A stretch of 64,000 bases of DNA, taken from NCBI GenBank assembly GCA_015075325.1, contig JABTUP010000001.1:124001-188000 (forward strand), written 5' to 3'. Of this stretch, positions 1 through 9,560 are shown piece by piece. The notes beneath the pieces are model-generated. The model was not told the origin of the DNA, searched no databases, and saw only the letters and a list, made by a program, of their open reading frames with translations. How positions within the stretch are numbered: position 1 is the stretch's first letter; every line of letters starts with the position of its first letter. A program made the position numbers and the translations under genes. The DNA is from Flavobacteriales bacterium (GTDB lineage: Bacteria; Bacteroidota; Bacteroidia; Flavobacteriales_E; Vicingaceae).

Positions 1-652
1 CTTCTTCTTTTACTTTTATTTGATCAATAACTACTTCAATATCGTGCGTTTTATACCTGTCTAATTGCATTCCAACTGTAACATTGGTAATTTCACCATC
101 AATACGTGCTTTTATAAAACCTTGCTTAATAATTTGCTGAAACAATTCTTTATAATGACCTTTTCTTCCTTTTACTAAAGGTGCGAGAATAATTATTTTT
201 TTATCCGAAAACTTTTCAAAAATTAAATCTATAATTTGAGCAGTTGAATATTTAACCATTAATTCGCCCGTATTATACGAATAGGCATTTGATGCACGAG
301 CAAATAATAAACGAAAGAAATCATAAACTTCGGTAATTGTTCCTACTGTCGATCTTGGATTTTTACTAATGGTTTTTTGTTCGATAGAAATTACAGGGCT
401 TAACCCGCTAATTTTATCTACTTCTGGACGCTCCATATTACCCAAAAACTGGCGAGCATAGGCAGAAAATGTTTCTAAATACCTTCGTTGACCTTCGGCA
501 TAAATGGTGTCAAATGCTAATGAAGATTTTCCGCTACCACTTAAACCTGTAATAACCACAAGTTTGTTTCGTGGAATTTTAACAGAGATGTTTTTTAGAT
601 TGTGGACTTTTGCTCCTTCAACTTCAATAAATTCTTCTTCTAAGCCCAACAT
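1..652 (-). CDS. uvrA: UvrA excinuclease ABC subunit A, N-terminal part (cut by window edge)
   Basis: Reading the minus strand from the ATG at 652 gives an open frame of 217 codons that runs off the left edge, so the C-terminus is not visible. It opens [20 protein letters not shown] and carries the first Walker A ([14 protein letters not shown], about residues 32-45), followed by [30 protein letters not shown] and [22 protein letters not shown]. These are hallmark UvrA blocks of nucleotide excision repair, where UvrA is the DNA-damage-sensing ABC ATPase. The segment after LLFAR reads [10 protein letters not shown] and lacks the CPxH-type residues found at this place in E. coli UvrA. The gene starts 6 nt after the stop of the WecA-like gene, so it looks transcribed with the polysaccharide operon. 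Confidence 0.95.
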   Translation of the reverse strand, partial: MLGLEEEFIEVEGAKVHNLKNISVKIPRNKLVVITGLSGSGKSSLAFDTIYAEGQRRYLETFSAYARQFLGNMERPEVDKISGLSPVISIEQKTISKNPRSTVGTITEVYDFFRLLFARASNAYSYNTGELMVKYSTAQIIDLIFEKFSDKKIIILAPLVKGRKGHYKELFQQIIKQGFIKARIDGEITNVTVGMQLDRYKTHDIEVVIDQIKVKEE

Positions 653-658
653 TTTTAA

Positions 659-1726
659 CTATTTTGATTTGTCTGTATTCTTGTTTGCAATGATGAACAA
701 AGTTAGAAAAACTAAAACAAAATAGCTTGAAAAAACAATGGTATAAATATGACTCCAAATTTTAAATGAAGAGATTAAATAAATTACAATAGAAGAAGAT
801 ATGATTGATATTAACACCATTATTGCAGCTACTTTCTTTTCAGTAAAGCCTAAATAAGACAAGTGATGAGTGGTATGATCTTTACCTCCTACAAATGGAG
901 ATTTTCCATTTCTAATTCTTTTAATAGATACGGTGAGTGTATCTACTATTGGTATTGTAAAAGATAAAATAGGAATAAGAAATTGACGAGAAACAGAAAA
1001 TTCTTCAGTAGTAACAGGATTCCAAAGATAATTTATACTTAATGCGGCCAATAAAATTCCAAGGTATTGGCTACCTGTATCTCCCATAAACATTTTTGAC
1101 GGATTCCAATTGAAATATAAAAAAGCAAAAAGAGTTCCTAATAATCCAATAACAACTGTCATAGAAATGGTATTGAATTCTTGGTTTGCTAACATTAAAA
1201 CGAAAATGGTAAAAGATATAATTAAGGAAACAGAAGTTGTTATTCCATCCATATTATCTAACATGTTAATAGAATTCATTAATCCAACCACCCAAATAGT
1301 AGTTAAAATGTAATTTAACCAGATTGAATCAAATACTGAAATTGATGTACCTGAGTAAATTAAAATTACAGCACATAAAATTTGAGTAATTAATTTTAAA
1401 AGTGGTTTAGTATTGTATGCATCATCAGCTAATCCCATTAAAAAGCCTAAAGAAACTGCTCCAATAACGCCAGTAAATTGAAAATCGATGGAAGACGCAC
1501 TATACGAGAAAATAAAAGGATGCAAAGTAATCGACAACAAAAAAACGATATAAAAACTTAAACCTCCTAATGCTGGTTTAACCTGTTCACTCCATCGTAT
1601 TGTTGCCTCACCTTGATTTCTAATTCCTAATGTTTTAACAAACTTTAATAGAATAGAATTAATTAAAAAAGAGAATACAATTGTTCCTGCAAAGAAAATA
1701 ATATGCTTCCAAGATAAAATTTCCAT
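659..1726 (-). CDS. WecA/TagO/MraY-family undecaprenyl-phosphate sugar-1-phosphate transferase
   Basis: A 355-residue polytopic membrane protein of the polyprenyl-phosphate N-acetylhexosamine-1-phosphate transferase family. Family signatures are in order: the aspartate pair in GLADD (residues 98-102), [11 protein letters not shown] (about 154-164), the GDTGS motif (215-219) and the cytoplasmic loop GGKDHTTHH (280-288). WecA/TagO-type enzymes move HexNAc-1-P from UDP-HexNAc to undecaprenyl phosphate, which starts glycan assembly; MraY would be expected beside mur genes, and here the neighbours are polysaccharide genes. It starts 3 nt downstream of rfbC and ends 6 nt before uvrA. The exact donor sugar cannot be read from sequence. 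Confidence 0.88.
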   Translation of the reverse strand: MEILSWKHIIFFAGTIVFSFLINSILLKFVKTLGIRNQGEATIRWSEQVKPALGGLSFYIVFLLSITLHPFIFSYSASSIDFQFTGVIGAVSLGFLMGLADDAYNTKPLLKLITQILCAVILIYSGTSISVFDSIWLNYILTTIWVVGLMNSINMLDNMDGITTSVSLIISFTIFVLMLANQEFNTISMTVVIGLLGTLFAFLYFNWNPSKMFMGDTGSQYLGILLAALSINYLWNPVTTEEFSVSRQFLIPILSFTIPIVDTLTVSIKRIRNGKSPFVGGKDHTTHHLSYLGFTEKKVAAIMVLISIISSSIVIYLISSFKIWSHIYTIVFSSYFVLVFLTLFIIANKNTDKSK

Positions 1727-1729
1727 AAA

Positions 1730-2272
1730 TTAAAATGGGCTATTAAAGCTGTTAAAAAGAGGCGATTCTTTATCTTTTTCAGATAAAATAGGATTACTGA
1801 TACCCCAATCAATTTTTAAATCTTTATCACACCATAAAATACTTCCTTCTGATTCTTTGTTGTAGTTGTTGGTGCATTTGTATGAAAACAAGGTATTATC
1901 TTCAAGAGTTAAAAAACCATGTGCAAAACCAGTTGGAATATAAAGCATGGTTTTATTGTATTCAGAAAGTTCAACAACCATATGTTTACCATAAGTAGAT
2001 GATTTTTTTCTGATATCAACAGCAACATCTAACACACTACCTTTTATTACTCTAATGAGTTTACCTTGAGCAAAAGGTGGTGCTTGAAAATGCAATCCTC
2101 TTAGAACATTTTTTTGTGATAATGATTGATTATCTTGAACAAATTCAACTGTTAAACCATTTTTTTTAAAAACTTCTTTGTTGTAAGATTCGAAAAAATG
2201 ACCTCTTTCATCTTCAAATATTTTGGGTTTTATAATTAATAAACCTTCAATTTCTGTTTCTATAAACTGCAT
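1730..2272 (-). CDS. rfbC: dTDP-4-dehydrorhamnose 3,5-epimerase (RfbC/RmlC)
   Basis: A 180-residue cupin epimerase of the usual family length. Visible signatures are DERGHFFE near residue 21, QDNQSLSQKNVLRGLHFQ with the catalytic His61, GSVLDVAVDIR, the YIPTGFAHGF block and YKCTNNY carrying the conserved Tyr131. The enzyme converts dTDP-4-keto-6-deoxy-glucose to the L-lyxo isomer on the way to dTDP-L-rhamnose. rmlA, rmlB and rmlD are not in the window, so a related dTDP-6-deoxy sugar is also possible. The start codon overlaps the stop of the Wzc-like gene (TAATG arrangement at 2272), which indicates translational coupling. Confidence 0.93.
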   Translation of the reverse strand: MQFIETEIEGLLIIKPKIFEDERGHFFESYNKEVFKKNGLTVEFVQDNQSLSQKNVLRGLHFQAPPFAQGKLIRVIKGSVLDVAVDIRKKSSTYGKHMVVELSEYNKTMLYIPTGFAHGFLTLEDNTLFSYKCTNNYNKESEGSILWCDKDLKIDWGISNPILSEKDKESPLFNSFNSPF

Positions 2273-4695
2273 TAATCTTGTTTTTTATTCTTTTTTAAGA
2301 AACGTTTAATTTTACTCTCATTTCTAGTGTCATCATAATAATAGCCGTCTTTATTACCGTAACTGTAATTATAGTTATATCCGTAACTATAAAACTTATT
2401 AGTATAATCAACACCGTTCAAAATAATAGATAATTTTTTTATGCCGTTTTCTCCAATTAATTTATTCAAATTATTGATAAAGTTTTTTCTCGAATATTCG
2501 CTTTTAAACACATAAATTGGATAATCTGCTTTTTTAAGCATTTCCATAGCGTCAGAAACCAATCCAATTGGAGGATTATCTAACACCACTAAGTCATAAT
2601 CTTTTTTTAGTTCGGCAACAATATCATCTAATTTTCCACTAATAATCAACTCAGAAGGGTTTGGTGGAATGGGACCTGATGTAATAAAATCGAGATTGGT
2701 TAACTCGCTATGGTGAATACAATTCTTAATATCATCTTTATCTATTAAAATGGTACTCATTCCTTTATCATTTTTCACTCCAAAACCTGCATGAATTTTT
2801 GGTCTTCGCATATCTAAATCTAAAATAATTACTTTTTTACCCGACATAGCAATTATACCTGATAAATTTATAGTGCAGAATGTTTTTCCTTCTCCTGAAA
2901 TGGTTGATGTTATTGCCATCAATTTACTTCCTTCTGTTTTAGAAATAAACTGCATATTGGTTCTAATCGCTCTAAAAGATTCAGAAATTATGGACTTTGG
3001 ATCTTTATTTATAACCAATTGAGAAATAGGAATTTCTCTGCTATAAATCGGAACAGTTCCTAAAATACTAAGTGCAGTATTAGCATGTTTTGATATTTCA
3101 TCCATTGTAGAAATGGTATTTTTTAATACATACTTTAAAATAAGTATGATGATGCTAATTACAATTCCTAATAGAACTCCTGTAGATATTATAATTTTTC
3201 GGTTTGGAGAAAATGGTACTGTTGGAACAACTGCTTTATCTAAAATAGTATGTTGGGGCACGAATCCAGCTTCTGAAATGGAGTATTCCGTTCTCCTCTC
3301 CATGATAAGGGTAAAGAATTTTTCATCAATTGAAAGAACTCTTTGAAGACGTGCATATTCTAACTCTTTAGCAGGTACATTTAAATATTTATTTTGTATT
3401 TCATCAATTTTTCTAACAATTTCTTTTCTTCTATATTCTAATTTTTCTACTAATGAAGCTATTGATTTAAACAGAACTTCTTTCTGAATTTCAATTTGTT
3501 GGTCGTGTAATTTTAATGCCTCACTTTCTTTTGTTGATTCAGCTAAAATTCTTTGTCGTTGAAGTAATAGCTCTTGTAAATCAGTAATTAAAGCAGTTAT
3601 TCTAGCTTCGTATTCTGTTCCAGATAAAATAGGTAATAAGTTATAGACATTAATTTCTTTTATTTTCCCTTTGAGCGAATTGTTTATTTCTGTCAGAACA
3701 TTTTTCTGTAAATCAAAATCTATTAAATCGTTTTCTAATTTGTTAACCCTATCAACATACAATGAAGAAAACTTATCGATATCAGACAGTTTATTGTTTT
3801 TTTGAAATTCTTCAATACTGTTTTCAGAAAGCTTAACCTTGTTGTAATACTTATCCAACTGATCATCTAAAAACTCGATTACCTTCTTAGAACTCTTACT
3901 TCTTTCCTCGATGTCGTAAACAATATATTCATTAGCAAGAGCTGTTAACACATCTGCTGTTTTAGTTGCATTGTTATCTTGAAATGAAAGACTAATTGTT
4001 TTTGCATTTGGATTTAAAGGAAATACATTTAATCTTGTAATGTAATTATTTGTAATGTTTTCGATGTTATTAATCGTAAAATAAATGATGGTACCTTTTA
4101 TTTTTGATTGTGAGGCTTTAACTTCTTCATAACCATCTATAAAAACCTTTAAATTCAGTTTGGGTGTTTTTATTTCCTGATTATTAGCAAATTCCCCTAA
4201 AAAAGTTTCATTTTCATACAAATTAAATTTGTTGTTTGTTGTTAATTCAACAAAATAAGGAACTCCTAAAATGTTTGAATCTAAAACCTGATAGTCAACG
4301 TCAATAGGCGAATCTTTATAAAGTTCAAAAGTTAAAAATTTTCCTTTATTAAAATAACTTATTTCTAATGGCAGAGTAGCTAAGGCTCTTTTAAGAAGAA
4401 ATTTTGATTTCAGTAACTCCACATCTTTTGCTACATCGTCGTTTTCTTGAAATTTACTAACTTCTAGAACTTGGTCGGCAGTATTTTTTGAACCCACCTG
4501 CAAAATCAATTGTGATTGATAAAGTGGAACGGTATATCTTAAATAAATAAATGCAATAGTTGTAGTTATTACAATTATAGCCAAAAAGAGCAGCAGATTT
4601 CTTTTAAAAATCTGCATTAAAAGGATAATATCTAATTCTGTGTTGAAATTGGATATTGGTTCTTGATTCTGTTTGGTTATTTGTTCTTCACTCAT
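2272..4695 (-). CDS. Wzc-like polysaccharide co-polymerase with BY-kinase domain
   Basis: An 807-residue protein with a Wzz-type chain-length domain and a cytoplasmic tyrosine autokinase domain. The first membrane segment is around residues 33-52 (LLLFLAIIVITTTIAFIYL), followed by a long periplasmic coiled-coil region and a second membrane segment near 500-520 (GVLLGIVISIIILILKYVL). The kinase part has Walker A ISGEGKT (599-605), Walker A' ILDLDMRRPK (624 onward) and Walker B VVLDNPP (about 703). The C-terminus has a dense tyrosine cluster, ten Tyr between residues 764 and 787, as in autophosphorylating BY-kinases. The family controls chain length and export with a Wza partner, here the gene directly upstream. 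Confidence 0.93.
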   Translation of the reverse strand: MSEEQITKQNQEPISNFNTELDIILLMQIFKRNLLLFLAIIVITTTIAFIYLRYTVPLYQSQLILQVGSKNTADQVLEVSKFQENDDVAKDVELLKSKFLLKRALATLPLEISYFNKGKFLTFELYKDSPIDVDYQVLDSNILGVPYFVELTTNNKFNLYENETFLGEFANNQEIKTPKLNLKVFIDGYEEVKASQSKIKGTIIYFTINNIENITNNYITRLNVFPLNPNAKTISLSFQDNNATKTADVLTALANEYIVYDIEERSKSSKKVIEFLDDQLDKYYNKVKLSENSIEEFQKNNKLSDIDKFSSLYVDRVNKLENDLIDFDLQKNVLTEINNSLKGKIKEINVYNLLPILSGTEYEARITALITDLQELLLQRQRILAESTKESEALKLHDQQIEIQKEVLFKSIASLVEKLEYRRKEIVRKIDEIQNKYLNVPAKELEYARLQRVLSIDEKFFTLIMERRTEYSISEAGFVPQHTILDKAVVPTVPFSPNRKIIISTGVLLGIVISIIILILKYVLKNTISTMDEISKHANTALSILGTVPIYSREIPISQLVINKDPKSIISESFRAIRTNMQFISKTEGSKLMAITSTISGEGKTFCTINLSGIIAMSGKKVIILDLDMRRPKIHAGFGVKNDKGMSTILIDKDDIKNCIHHSELTNLDFITSGPIPPNPSELIISGKLDDIVAELKKDYDLVVLDNPPIGLVSDAMEMLKKADYPIYVFKSEYSRKNFINNLNKLIGENGIKKLSIILNGVDYTNKFYSYGYNYNYSYGNKDGYYYDDTRNESKIKRFLKKNKKQD

Positions 4696-4706
4696 GTAAA
4701 AAATTA

Positions 4707-5474
4707 CTACTTGCTTAAGTTATTAATAACAATTATTAATGTTAATGTACTAGTAATTAAACTAACTAAAGGTGCAATATCTCTAACCGCTTCGCTTAAA
4801 ACATTTCGTCTTGGCTCTACATAAATAATATCATTTGCCTGAAGAACAAAATCAGCTTCTTTTATACCTTCTAGAAATTTAAAATCAAACAAATAAACTT
4901 TTGGATTTTTTAAATCACCTCTAATCAATTTTATTTTGTGAGCTTTTGATTCTTTTGACAATCCTCCAACTGCTCCTAAGGCTTCTAAGAGGGTTGTGTT
5001 TTCATTTTTTAAAACAAACACCTGAGCTTTTGCTATTCCAGTAAATATAGTTACTCGTCTGTTTAATACTTGAATAACTGTAAAGGGTTTAATATAATAT
5101 TTTGAATATTCCTCAACTAAAAGTGCTTCTAACTCTTTAATTGTTTTTCCTTGAACATTTACTCGACCAATTACTGGAAATTTACAATTTCCATCATGTT
5201 CAACTAAATAATTTGGAGAAATAACTCCCATCATTCTATTTTCTGATGAGGATAATGCTGTTAAATCAATTAACCTTGTTCCTTCATTTGTAAATAATTG
5301 AAAATCCAGAATGTCGCTTGGTCTTATTCGGTATTCTATTGTTGAATCACCTGGATTGGTATCGTACTTAAAGTTTTTTTTTGTTCGCATCATTATGCTT
5401 GGATTTACATTACATGCAAAAACCGACCAAATCAATACAAAAGCAATAATTCCTTTAATTTTATTCTTATTCAT
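4707..5474 (-). CDS. Wza-like outer-membrane polysaccharide export lipoprotein
   Basis: A 255-residue protein with a short hydrophobic leader and a probable lipobox ending at Cys21 (WSVFAC). It has a poly_export/SLBB arrangement: YRIRPSDILDFQLF near residue 48, YLVEHDGNCKFPVIGRVNVQGKT near 90-110, EALLVEEYSKYYIKP, then a single SLBB-like segment (VFVLKNENTTLLEALGAVGG) and LQANDIIYVEPRR. A C-terminal hydrophobic stretch (LVSLITSTLTLIIVI) fits the membrane-spanning helix of Wza-type channels. It lies 11 nt upstream of the Wzc-like gene, its expected partner in the export complex. Confidence 0.9.
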   Translation of the reverse strand: MNKNKIKGIIAFVLIWSVFACNVNPSIMMRTKKNFKYDTNPGDSTIEYRIRPSDILDFQLFTNEGTRLIDLTALSSSENRMMGVISPNYLVEHDGNCKFPVIGRVNVQGKTIKELEALLVEEYSKYYIKPFTVIQVLNRRVTIFTGIAKAQVFVLKNENTTLLEALGAVGGLSKESKAHKIKLIRGDLKNPKVYLFDFKFLEGIKEADFVLQANDIIYVEPRRNVLSEAVRDIAPLVSLITSTLTLIIVINNLSK

Positions 5475-5530
5475 AATCTTCTCGTCTATAATTTAACAAA
5501 CTTATTAAAAACTTGTTTAATACAAACAAT

Positions 5531-6739
5531 TTATTTAGTGTTGTTTAATAAAGATACGTATAGCTTTTCAATATCGTTGATTAATCGTGTGTAATGAAAC
5601 TTTTCTTTTACATGGTTCCAGCCTTCTTTTCCCATGCTAATTCGTAAATCATCATCTTCAACAAGTTGATTTAATGCATTATAAAATTGCTTTAAATCGT
5701 TTGGCGGAACAATAAAACCTGTTTGGTTATTTAACACTACATTTTCTACACCTCCTACATTAGTTGTTACAATAGGTTTATTTGATGCTTGTGCTTCGAT
5801 TAAACTTACTGGAGTTCCTTCATTTAACGAAGATAAGGCGATAATATCTAGTCCAGCATTTGCCCAATCAATTTCCTTAATCCAAGATGTAAAAGTTAAA
5901 TTTGCTTTTTGGGGTTCTTTATTAAATTCAATAAAATCAAGTTTTAATTCCTTACAATAGTTGAGTAAATGTTCTTTTTCTTCTCCATCTCCAATAATAA
6001 AAGCTCGAACTTTCTTATTGGATTTTTTAGTCAATTGATTTACAGCATCAATAAATAATTGGTGATTTTTTATGGGAACTAATCGACCAATTATTCCTAT
6101 TGCTATTTCATCATCATCTAACAAATAGTGATGTCTAAATGAGCTTCTTTTTTCGGCTTGATTTTCTTGAAAACGCGACAAATCAAATCCCAAAGGAACA
6201 ACTTTAATTTTTGATGTTTTACAAATTTTGTGTTCTTCCGAAAGCTCTCTTTTTTGGATATCGCTTATGGCTATAATTGCTGATGATTTTCTGGCTAAAT
6301 ATCGTTCAATATTCTTAAAAATTGCTGTTTTTGTTTTTCCAAAATACGAATGAAAAACATGTCCATGAAAAGTATGAACAATTACTGGAACTTTACATTT
6401 TGCAGCTGCCATTCTTCCTAAAGTTCCTGCTTTTGATGCGTGAGTATGTACAATGTCAGGCTTAAATTCTTGGATAATTTTTTTGAGTTTTTGGTAAGCT
6501 ATTTTGTCTTCTTTAAAGCCAATATCTCTTCGCATTTCTGAAATAATTATGGGTTCCAAACCCAATTGATTAAGAATAAATGTTGAACTTTCTTCCGAAT
6601 CATCTTTATCGCCACCTACCAATAAAGTTTCAAAATCATCGCTTAAATATTTAGTTAAATAAGCTGCATTAAAAGTTGGTCCTCCCAAATTGAAACGATT
6701 GATGATACGTAAAACTTTTATTTTCTTTTTCTCTTTCAT
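5531..6739 (-). CDS. Glycosyltransferase family 4 (GT-B fold)
   Basis: A 402-residue retaining-type glycosyltransferase. The N-terminus has the glycine-rich loop FNLGGPTFNAAYLTKYL, then PDIVHTHASKAGTLGRMAAA and VHTFHGHVFHSYFG. The C-terminal half has IGIIGRLVPIKNHQLFIDAV and the E-x7-E motif LNEGTPVSLIEAQ (Glu307 and Glu315), followed by VTTNVGGVENVV. These motifs support GT4; the donor and acceptor are unknown. It starts 2 nt after the asnB stop and is followed by the Wza-like gene after 56 nt, so it likely adds a sugar to the lipid-linked repeat unit of the polysaccharide made by this operon. Confidence 0.92.
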   Translation of the reverse strand: MKEKKKIKVLRIINRFNLGGPTFNAAYLTKYLSDDFETLLVGGDKDDSEESSTFILNQLGLEPIIISEMRRDIGFKEDKIAYQKLKKIIQEFKPDIVHTHASKAGTLGRMAAAKCKVPVIVHTFHGHVFHSYFGKTKTAIFKNIERYLARKSSAIIAISDIQKRELSEEHKICKTSKIKVVPLGFDLSRFQENQAEKRSSFRHHYLLDDDEIAIGIIGRLVPIKNHQLFIDAVNQLTKKSNKKVRAFIIGDGEEKEHLLNYCKELKLDFIEFNKEPQKANLTFTSWIKEIDWANAGLDIIALSSLNEGTPVSLIEAQASNKPIVTTNVGGVENVVLNNQTGFIVPPNDLKQFYNALNQLVEDDDLRISMGKEGWNHVKEKFHYTRLINDIEKLYVSLLNNTK

Positions 6740-6741
6740 TC

Positions 6742-8655
6742 TTATCTACAATACTTTTTCCACCAAGTATTAAAAACAATTAGTGCCCATATAGTTGCAG
6801 CTGTGTCGTTGGGATTTTTAGAAAAAAGTTGTTTTTTCAATCGCTGAATAGCCGATAGATTAAATATTCCCTGTTCTAAAATAAACGAATCACTTAATAA
6901 ATCATTTTCGATTGTTGACCTCAACTCGTTTCTAAACCAACTCAATAGTGGTACCTCAAAGCCATGTTTTGCTCTGTTGTATAGTTCTTCTGGTAATTCA
7001 TTTTTAAAAGTATCTTGTAAAATTTTCTTTTTAATTTGTCCATTAATTTTAAATTCAACAGGTAACGAAAATGCAAAATTAACAACCCGATAATCTAAAA
7101 ATGGTGTACGAACTTCTAAGCTATTTGCCATACTCATCGAATCCACCTTTCTAAGCATATCATTCACTAAAACCATTTTAGTATCAGTGTAAAACACTTC
7201 ATTAATATCTCCATCAATGGTAATGTTTTTTAACAAGTTATTTTTTCGTTTGTGATACCTGTTTAAAAAATCGGACTCGTTAATTGGGTTGGTTATAAAT
7301 AAATCGTTGGTATGTTTTTCGTCCAAAATGGCAGCCCAAAGCCAATACCTTTCTTTGTTAGAAAGTTTTGCACCTAAGCTAAATTTATACAATTGCCGAT
7401 TAATATTGGTTAGTTTATGATTTCTTGATTTAGGTAAAATACTCCATAAGGGGTACCCCCAATTAATAAGCGATTCATTAAAACTAGGATGTCTAACCCT
7501 AAATTCGGCTGCATGTTTATTATATCCAGAAAATATTTCATCAGCTCCATCGCCCGATAAAGCAACTGATACATGTTGTTTGGTGTGTTTACATAAAATA
7601 TAAACTGCAATTGCTGAAGAATCGGCAAAAGGTTCATCGAAGTAATCTAAAATTTCATTTAAATTTTCATACAAATCATTGTTTGACAACAAAAAAGCGT
7701 GATGTTTACTGCCAATTTTTTTTGCTACAGAATTAGCATAATTCGTTTCATCAAAAAACGGTTCATCTTTGTATCCAATAGAAAACGTATTTAAATCAGG
7801 TTTATGTCGTTTTGCCAGCGTACTTATTACAGAAGAATCAATCCCTCCGCTTAAAAAAGTTCCAATAGGCACATCGGTAATTAACCGTTTTTGAACAGCA
7901 TCATCGAGTAAATTATGCAATTGTTTTTTTGCTTCTTCGTAACTTTTTGTTGTATTGGGCAAATACTCGTTTGGTTGGTAAGGAATGGTATAATAACGGT
8001 GTTCTTGAATTTTACTTAATTCATTGATGTTGGTTAACTGAATATAATGAGCAGGTTTTAGTTTTTTGATTTTTGAAAAAATAGAATTGTTCGAAGGAAT
8101 ATAGTTAAACTGAAAGTAATTAAACAAGCTCAATTTATCAATACTCTTGATAATGTTAAATTTCAAAATAGCTTTTAATTCGGAAGCAAAAATAAAAGTG
8201 GAACCGTCGAAATAATACAGCAATGGTTTTATCCCCATTCGGTCGCGAGCAATAAATAAGGAGTTATTCTGTTTATCGAAAATGGCAAATGCAAAAAAAC
8301 CGTTGAGCATTTCCAAACATTTATCGTGATGTTTGATGTATAAATACAATAATACTTCTGTATCGCTATTGGTTTTAAACGTTACACCTTGCTTTATTAA
8401 ATCTTCTTTAAGCTCTTTGAAATTAAAAATTTCACCATTAAAAACGATGGTGTATCGTTCACTGACATCAGCAAATGGTTGGTTTGCAGATTCGGAAGTG
8501 TCAATGATAGAAAGTCTAGCATGACCTAAAGCTAAGTGTTCAAAAGCTTGTGTGCTTTGATTGTCAGGGCCTCTTTTTGACAAGGTTTGTGTGGCAGCAC
8601 CTATCTTGGTAAGCTCGTCTTTATTTTGAGAAATGATTCCTACTATTCCACACAT
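6742..8655 (-). CDS. asnB: Asparagine synthetase (glutamine-hydrolysing), AsnB type
   Basis: A 637-residue class II amidotransferase. The N-terminal glutaminase starts MCGIVGI with the catalytic Cys2 exposed after Met removal and continues with KRGPDNQ, GHARLSIID, YTIVFNGEIFN and RDRMGIKPLLYY. The synthetase half has the PP-loop LSGGIDSS (268-275), SGDGADEIFSGY and RTPFLDYRVV. The length is that of the long AsnB variant common in exopolysaccharide loci, where such enzymes may amidate sugar acids; that role is an inference. It is the first gene of the minus-strand operon. A 24-bp stretch covering its start codon is repeated at 10041-10064, within a relic of a second asnB. Confidence 0.93.
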   Translation of the reverse strand: MCGIVGIISQNKDELTKIGAATQTLSKRGPDNQSTQAFEHLALGHARLSIIDTSESANQPFADVSERYTIVFNGEIFNFKELKEDLIKQGVTFKTNSDTEVLLYLYIKHHDKCLEMLNGFFAFAIFDKQNNSLFIARDRMGIKPLLYYFDGSTFIFASELKAILKFNIIKSIDKLSLFNYFQFNYIPSNNSIFSKIKKLKPAHYIQLTNINELSKIQEHRYYTIPYQPNEYLPNTTKSYEEAKKQLHNLLDDAVQKRLITDVPIGTFLSGGIDSSVISTLAKRHKPDLNTFSIGYKDEPFFDETNYANSVAKKIGSKHHAFLLSNNDLYENLNEILDYFDEPFADSSAIAVYILCKHTKQHVSVALSGDGADEIFSGYNKHAAEFRVRHPSFNESLINWGYPLWSILPKSRNHKLTNINRQLYKFSLGAKLSNKERYWLWAAILDEKHTNDLFITNPINESDFLNRYHKRKNNLLKNITIDGDINEVFYTDTKMVLVNDMLRKVDSMSMANSLEVRTPFLDYRVVNFAFSLPVEFKINGQIKKKILQDTFKNELPEELYNRAKHGFEVPLLSWFRNELRSTIENDLLSDSFILEQGIFNLSAIQRLKKQLFSKNPNDTAATIWALIVFNTWWKKYCR

Positions 8656-8698
8656 AATTGTAAATTTATAAAAAGCCTATCAATTACAACCATAAAAT

Positions 8699-8998
8699 TC
8701 AATTCTCTCTATATAATTCAACTAAATGTAAAATCTTTTTTGGAGATAAATCAAGTCCTTCTATAGAATATTTTATGGGTTTTTGATTCAACTGATGTAA
8801 AATCAAATATTTGTTCATTGAATTATCATTTTGAATATAAATGACATTTACTTCAGTATTTTTCCATAAACACAAACTTCTATTTTCAATTTTAATTCCT
8901 TGATCATTCAAACATATTTTAACTTCTTTATCCATCATTCTAGCGTATAGCATGACTATACTTAGCATAGAAGTGGCAATAAACCAAAATAAATACAC
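8699..8998 (-). CDS. Small hypothetical membrane protein
   Basis: A 99-residue frame starting at GTG (8998), with an in-frame stop four codons upstream and no earlier start; the ATG at residue 11 is an alternative. Residues 2-21 form one hydrophobic segment (YLFWFIATSMLSIVMLYARM), followed by a hydrophilic domain rich in Lys, Asn and Ile. I recognise no family. The layout (one membrane anchor plus a compact cytoplasmic domain) resembles PH-like small membrane proteins, but no diagnostic motif is visible. It sits between the GNAT gene and asnB in an accessory patch, with a 20-bp palindrome just upstream. Confidence 0.5.
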   Translation of the reverse strand: MYLFWFIATSMLSIVMLYARMMDKEVKICLNDQGIKIENRSLCLWKNTEVNVIYIQNDNSMNKYLILHQLNQKPIKYSIEGLDLSPKKILHLVELYREN

Positions 8999-9000
8999 TA

Positions 9001-9020
9001 ATATTGATTAAAATCAATAT
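9001..9020. repeat. 20-bp perfect palindrome upstream of small membrane protein
   Basis: ATATTGATT, two A bases, then AATCAATAT: two 9-bp arms that are exact reverse complements. It lies between the GNAT stop (9033) and the GTG start at 8998. The two-base centre and the AT-only composition make it a poor terminator. A dimeric-repressor operator or a weak hairpin in the mRNA leader is possible. Confidence 0.45.
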
Positions 9021-9032
9021 TTAAAAACTTTA

Positions 9033-9560
9033 TTATAAATAGCTGTTTATTTCTTTATACATCCATATTAAATCTATATAAACACCATTATATTGTTTTA
9101 TTACTTTAATTTGCCGACCTTCTTCTTTAAACCCAAGTGACTTGTATAAATTTATAGCTTTTTGATTTGATGAAAATACATTTAAAAAAACTATCTCAAC
9201 TATTTGATTTTGCGAAACCCAATTAAGCAAAAAAATTATTAATTTTCTACCAATTCCCTTGTTTTGATAATCAGGATGAACATTTATTGCAAATTCACCA
9301 ATATGTCTCTGTTTTATATGTTTCTTTGCAGAAAATTCTAATAATCCGACAATCTTATTATTCGATATTGCAACAAGCAATATCATATTGTGGGCTTTTG
9401 AGTATGATTTTATTTTTTCTTTTTCTTGTTTGACTGAATTACCATATTCTTCAATAGTTGTTATAATTTGATTAGTTGAAGATATACACAACTTTACAAA
9501 GTTATTCAGTTCAAAAGCTTCACTTTCAAAGGGTGGTCTAATAATTACTTTGTTTATCAT
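9033..9560 (-). CDS. GNAT-family N-acetyltransferase
   Basis: A GNAT acetyltransferase of about 175 residues, starting INKVIIRPPFESEAFELNN. It has the acetyl-CoA binding motif A (GEFAINVHPDYQNKGIGRKL, with the Q-x-x-G-x-G loop as QNKGIG) and the motif B segment VFLNVFSSNQKAINLYKSLGFKEEG. The substrate is unknown. I place the start at the ATG at 9560. An ATG at 9572 is in frame, but its residues MENS match the conserved NSM block of DUF86/HEPN proteins and belong to the upstream remnant. The gene is therefore fused in frame behind a broken HEPN gene, separated from it by a TAG codon at 9588-9590. Confidence 0.82.
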   Translation of the reverse strand: MINKVIIRPPFESEAFELNNFVKLCISSTNQIITTIEEYGNSVKQEKEKIKSYSKAHNMILLVAISNNKIVGLLEFSAKKHIKQRHIGEFAINVHPDYQNKGIGRKLIIFLLNWVSQNQIVEIVFLNVFSSNQKAINLYKSLGFKEEGRQIKVIKQYNGVYIDLIWMYKEINSYL

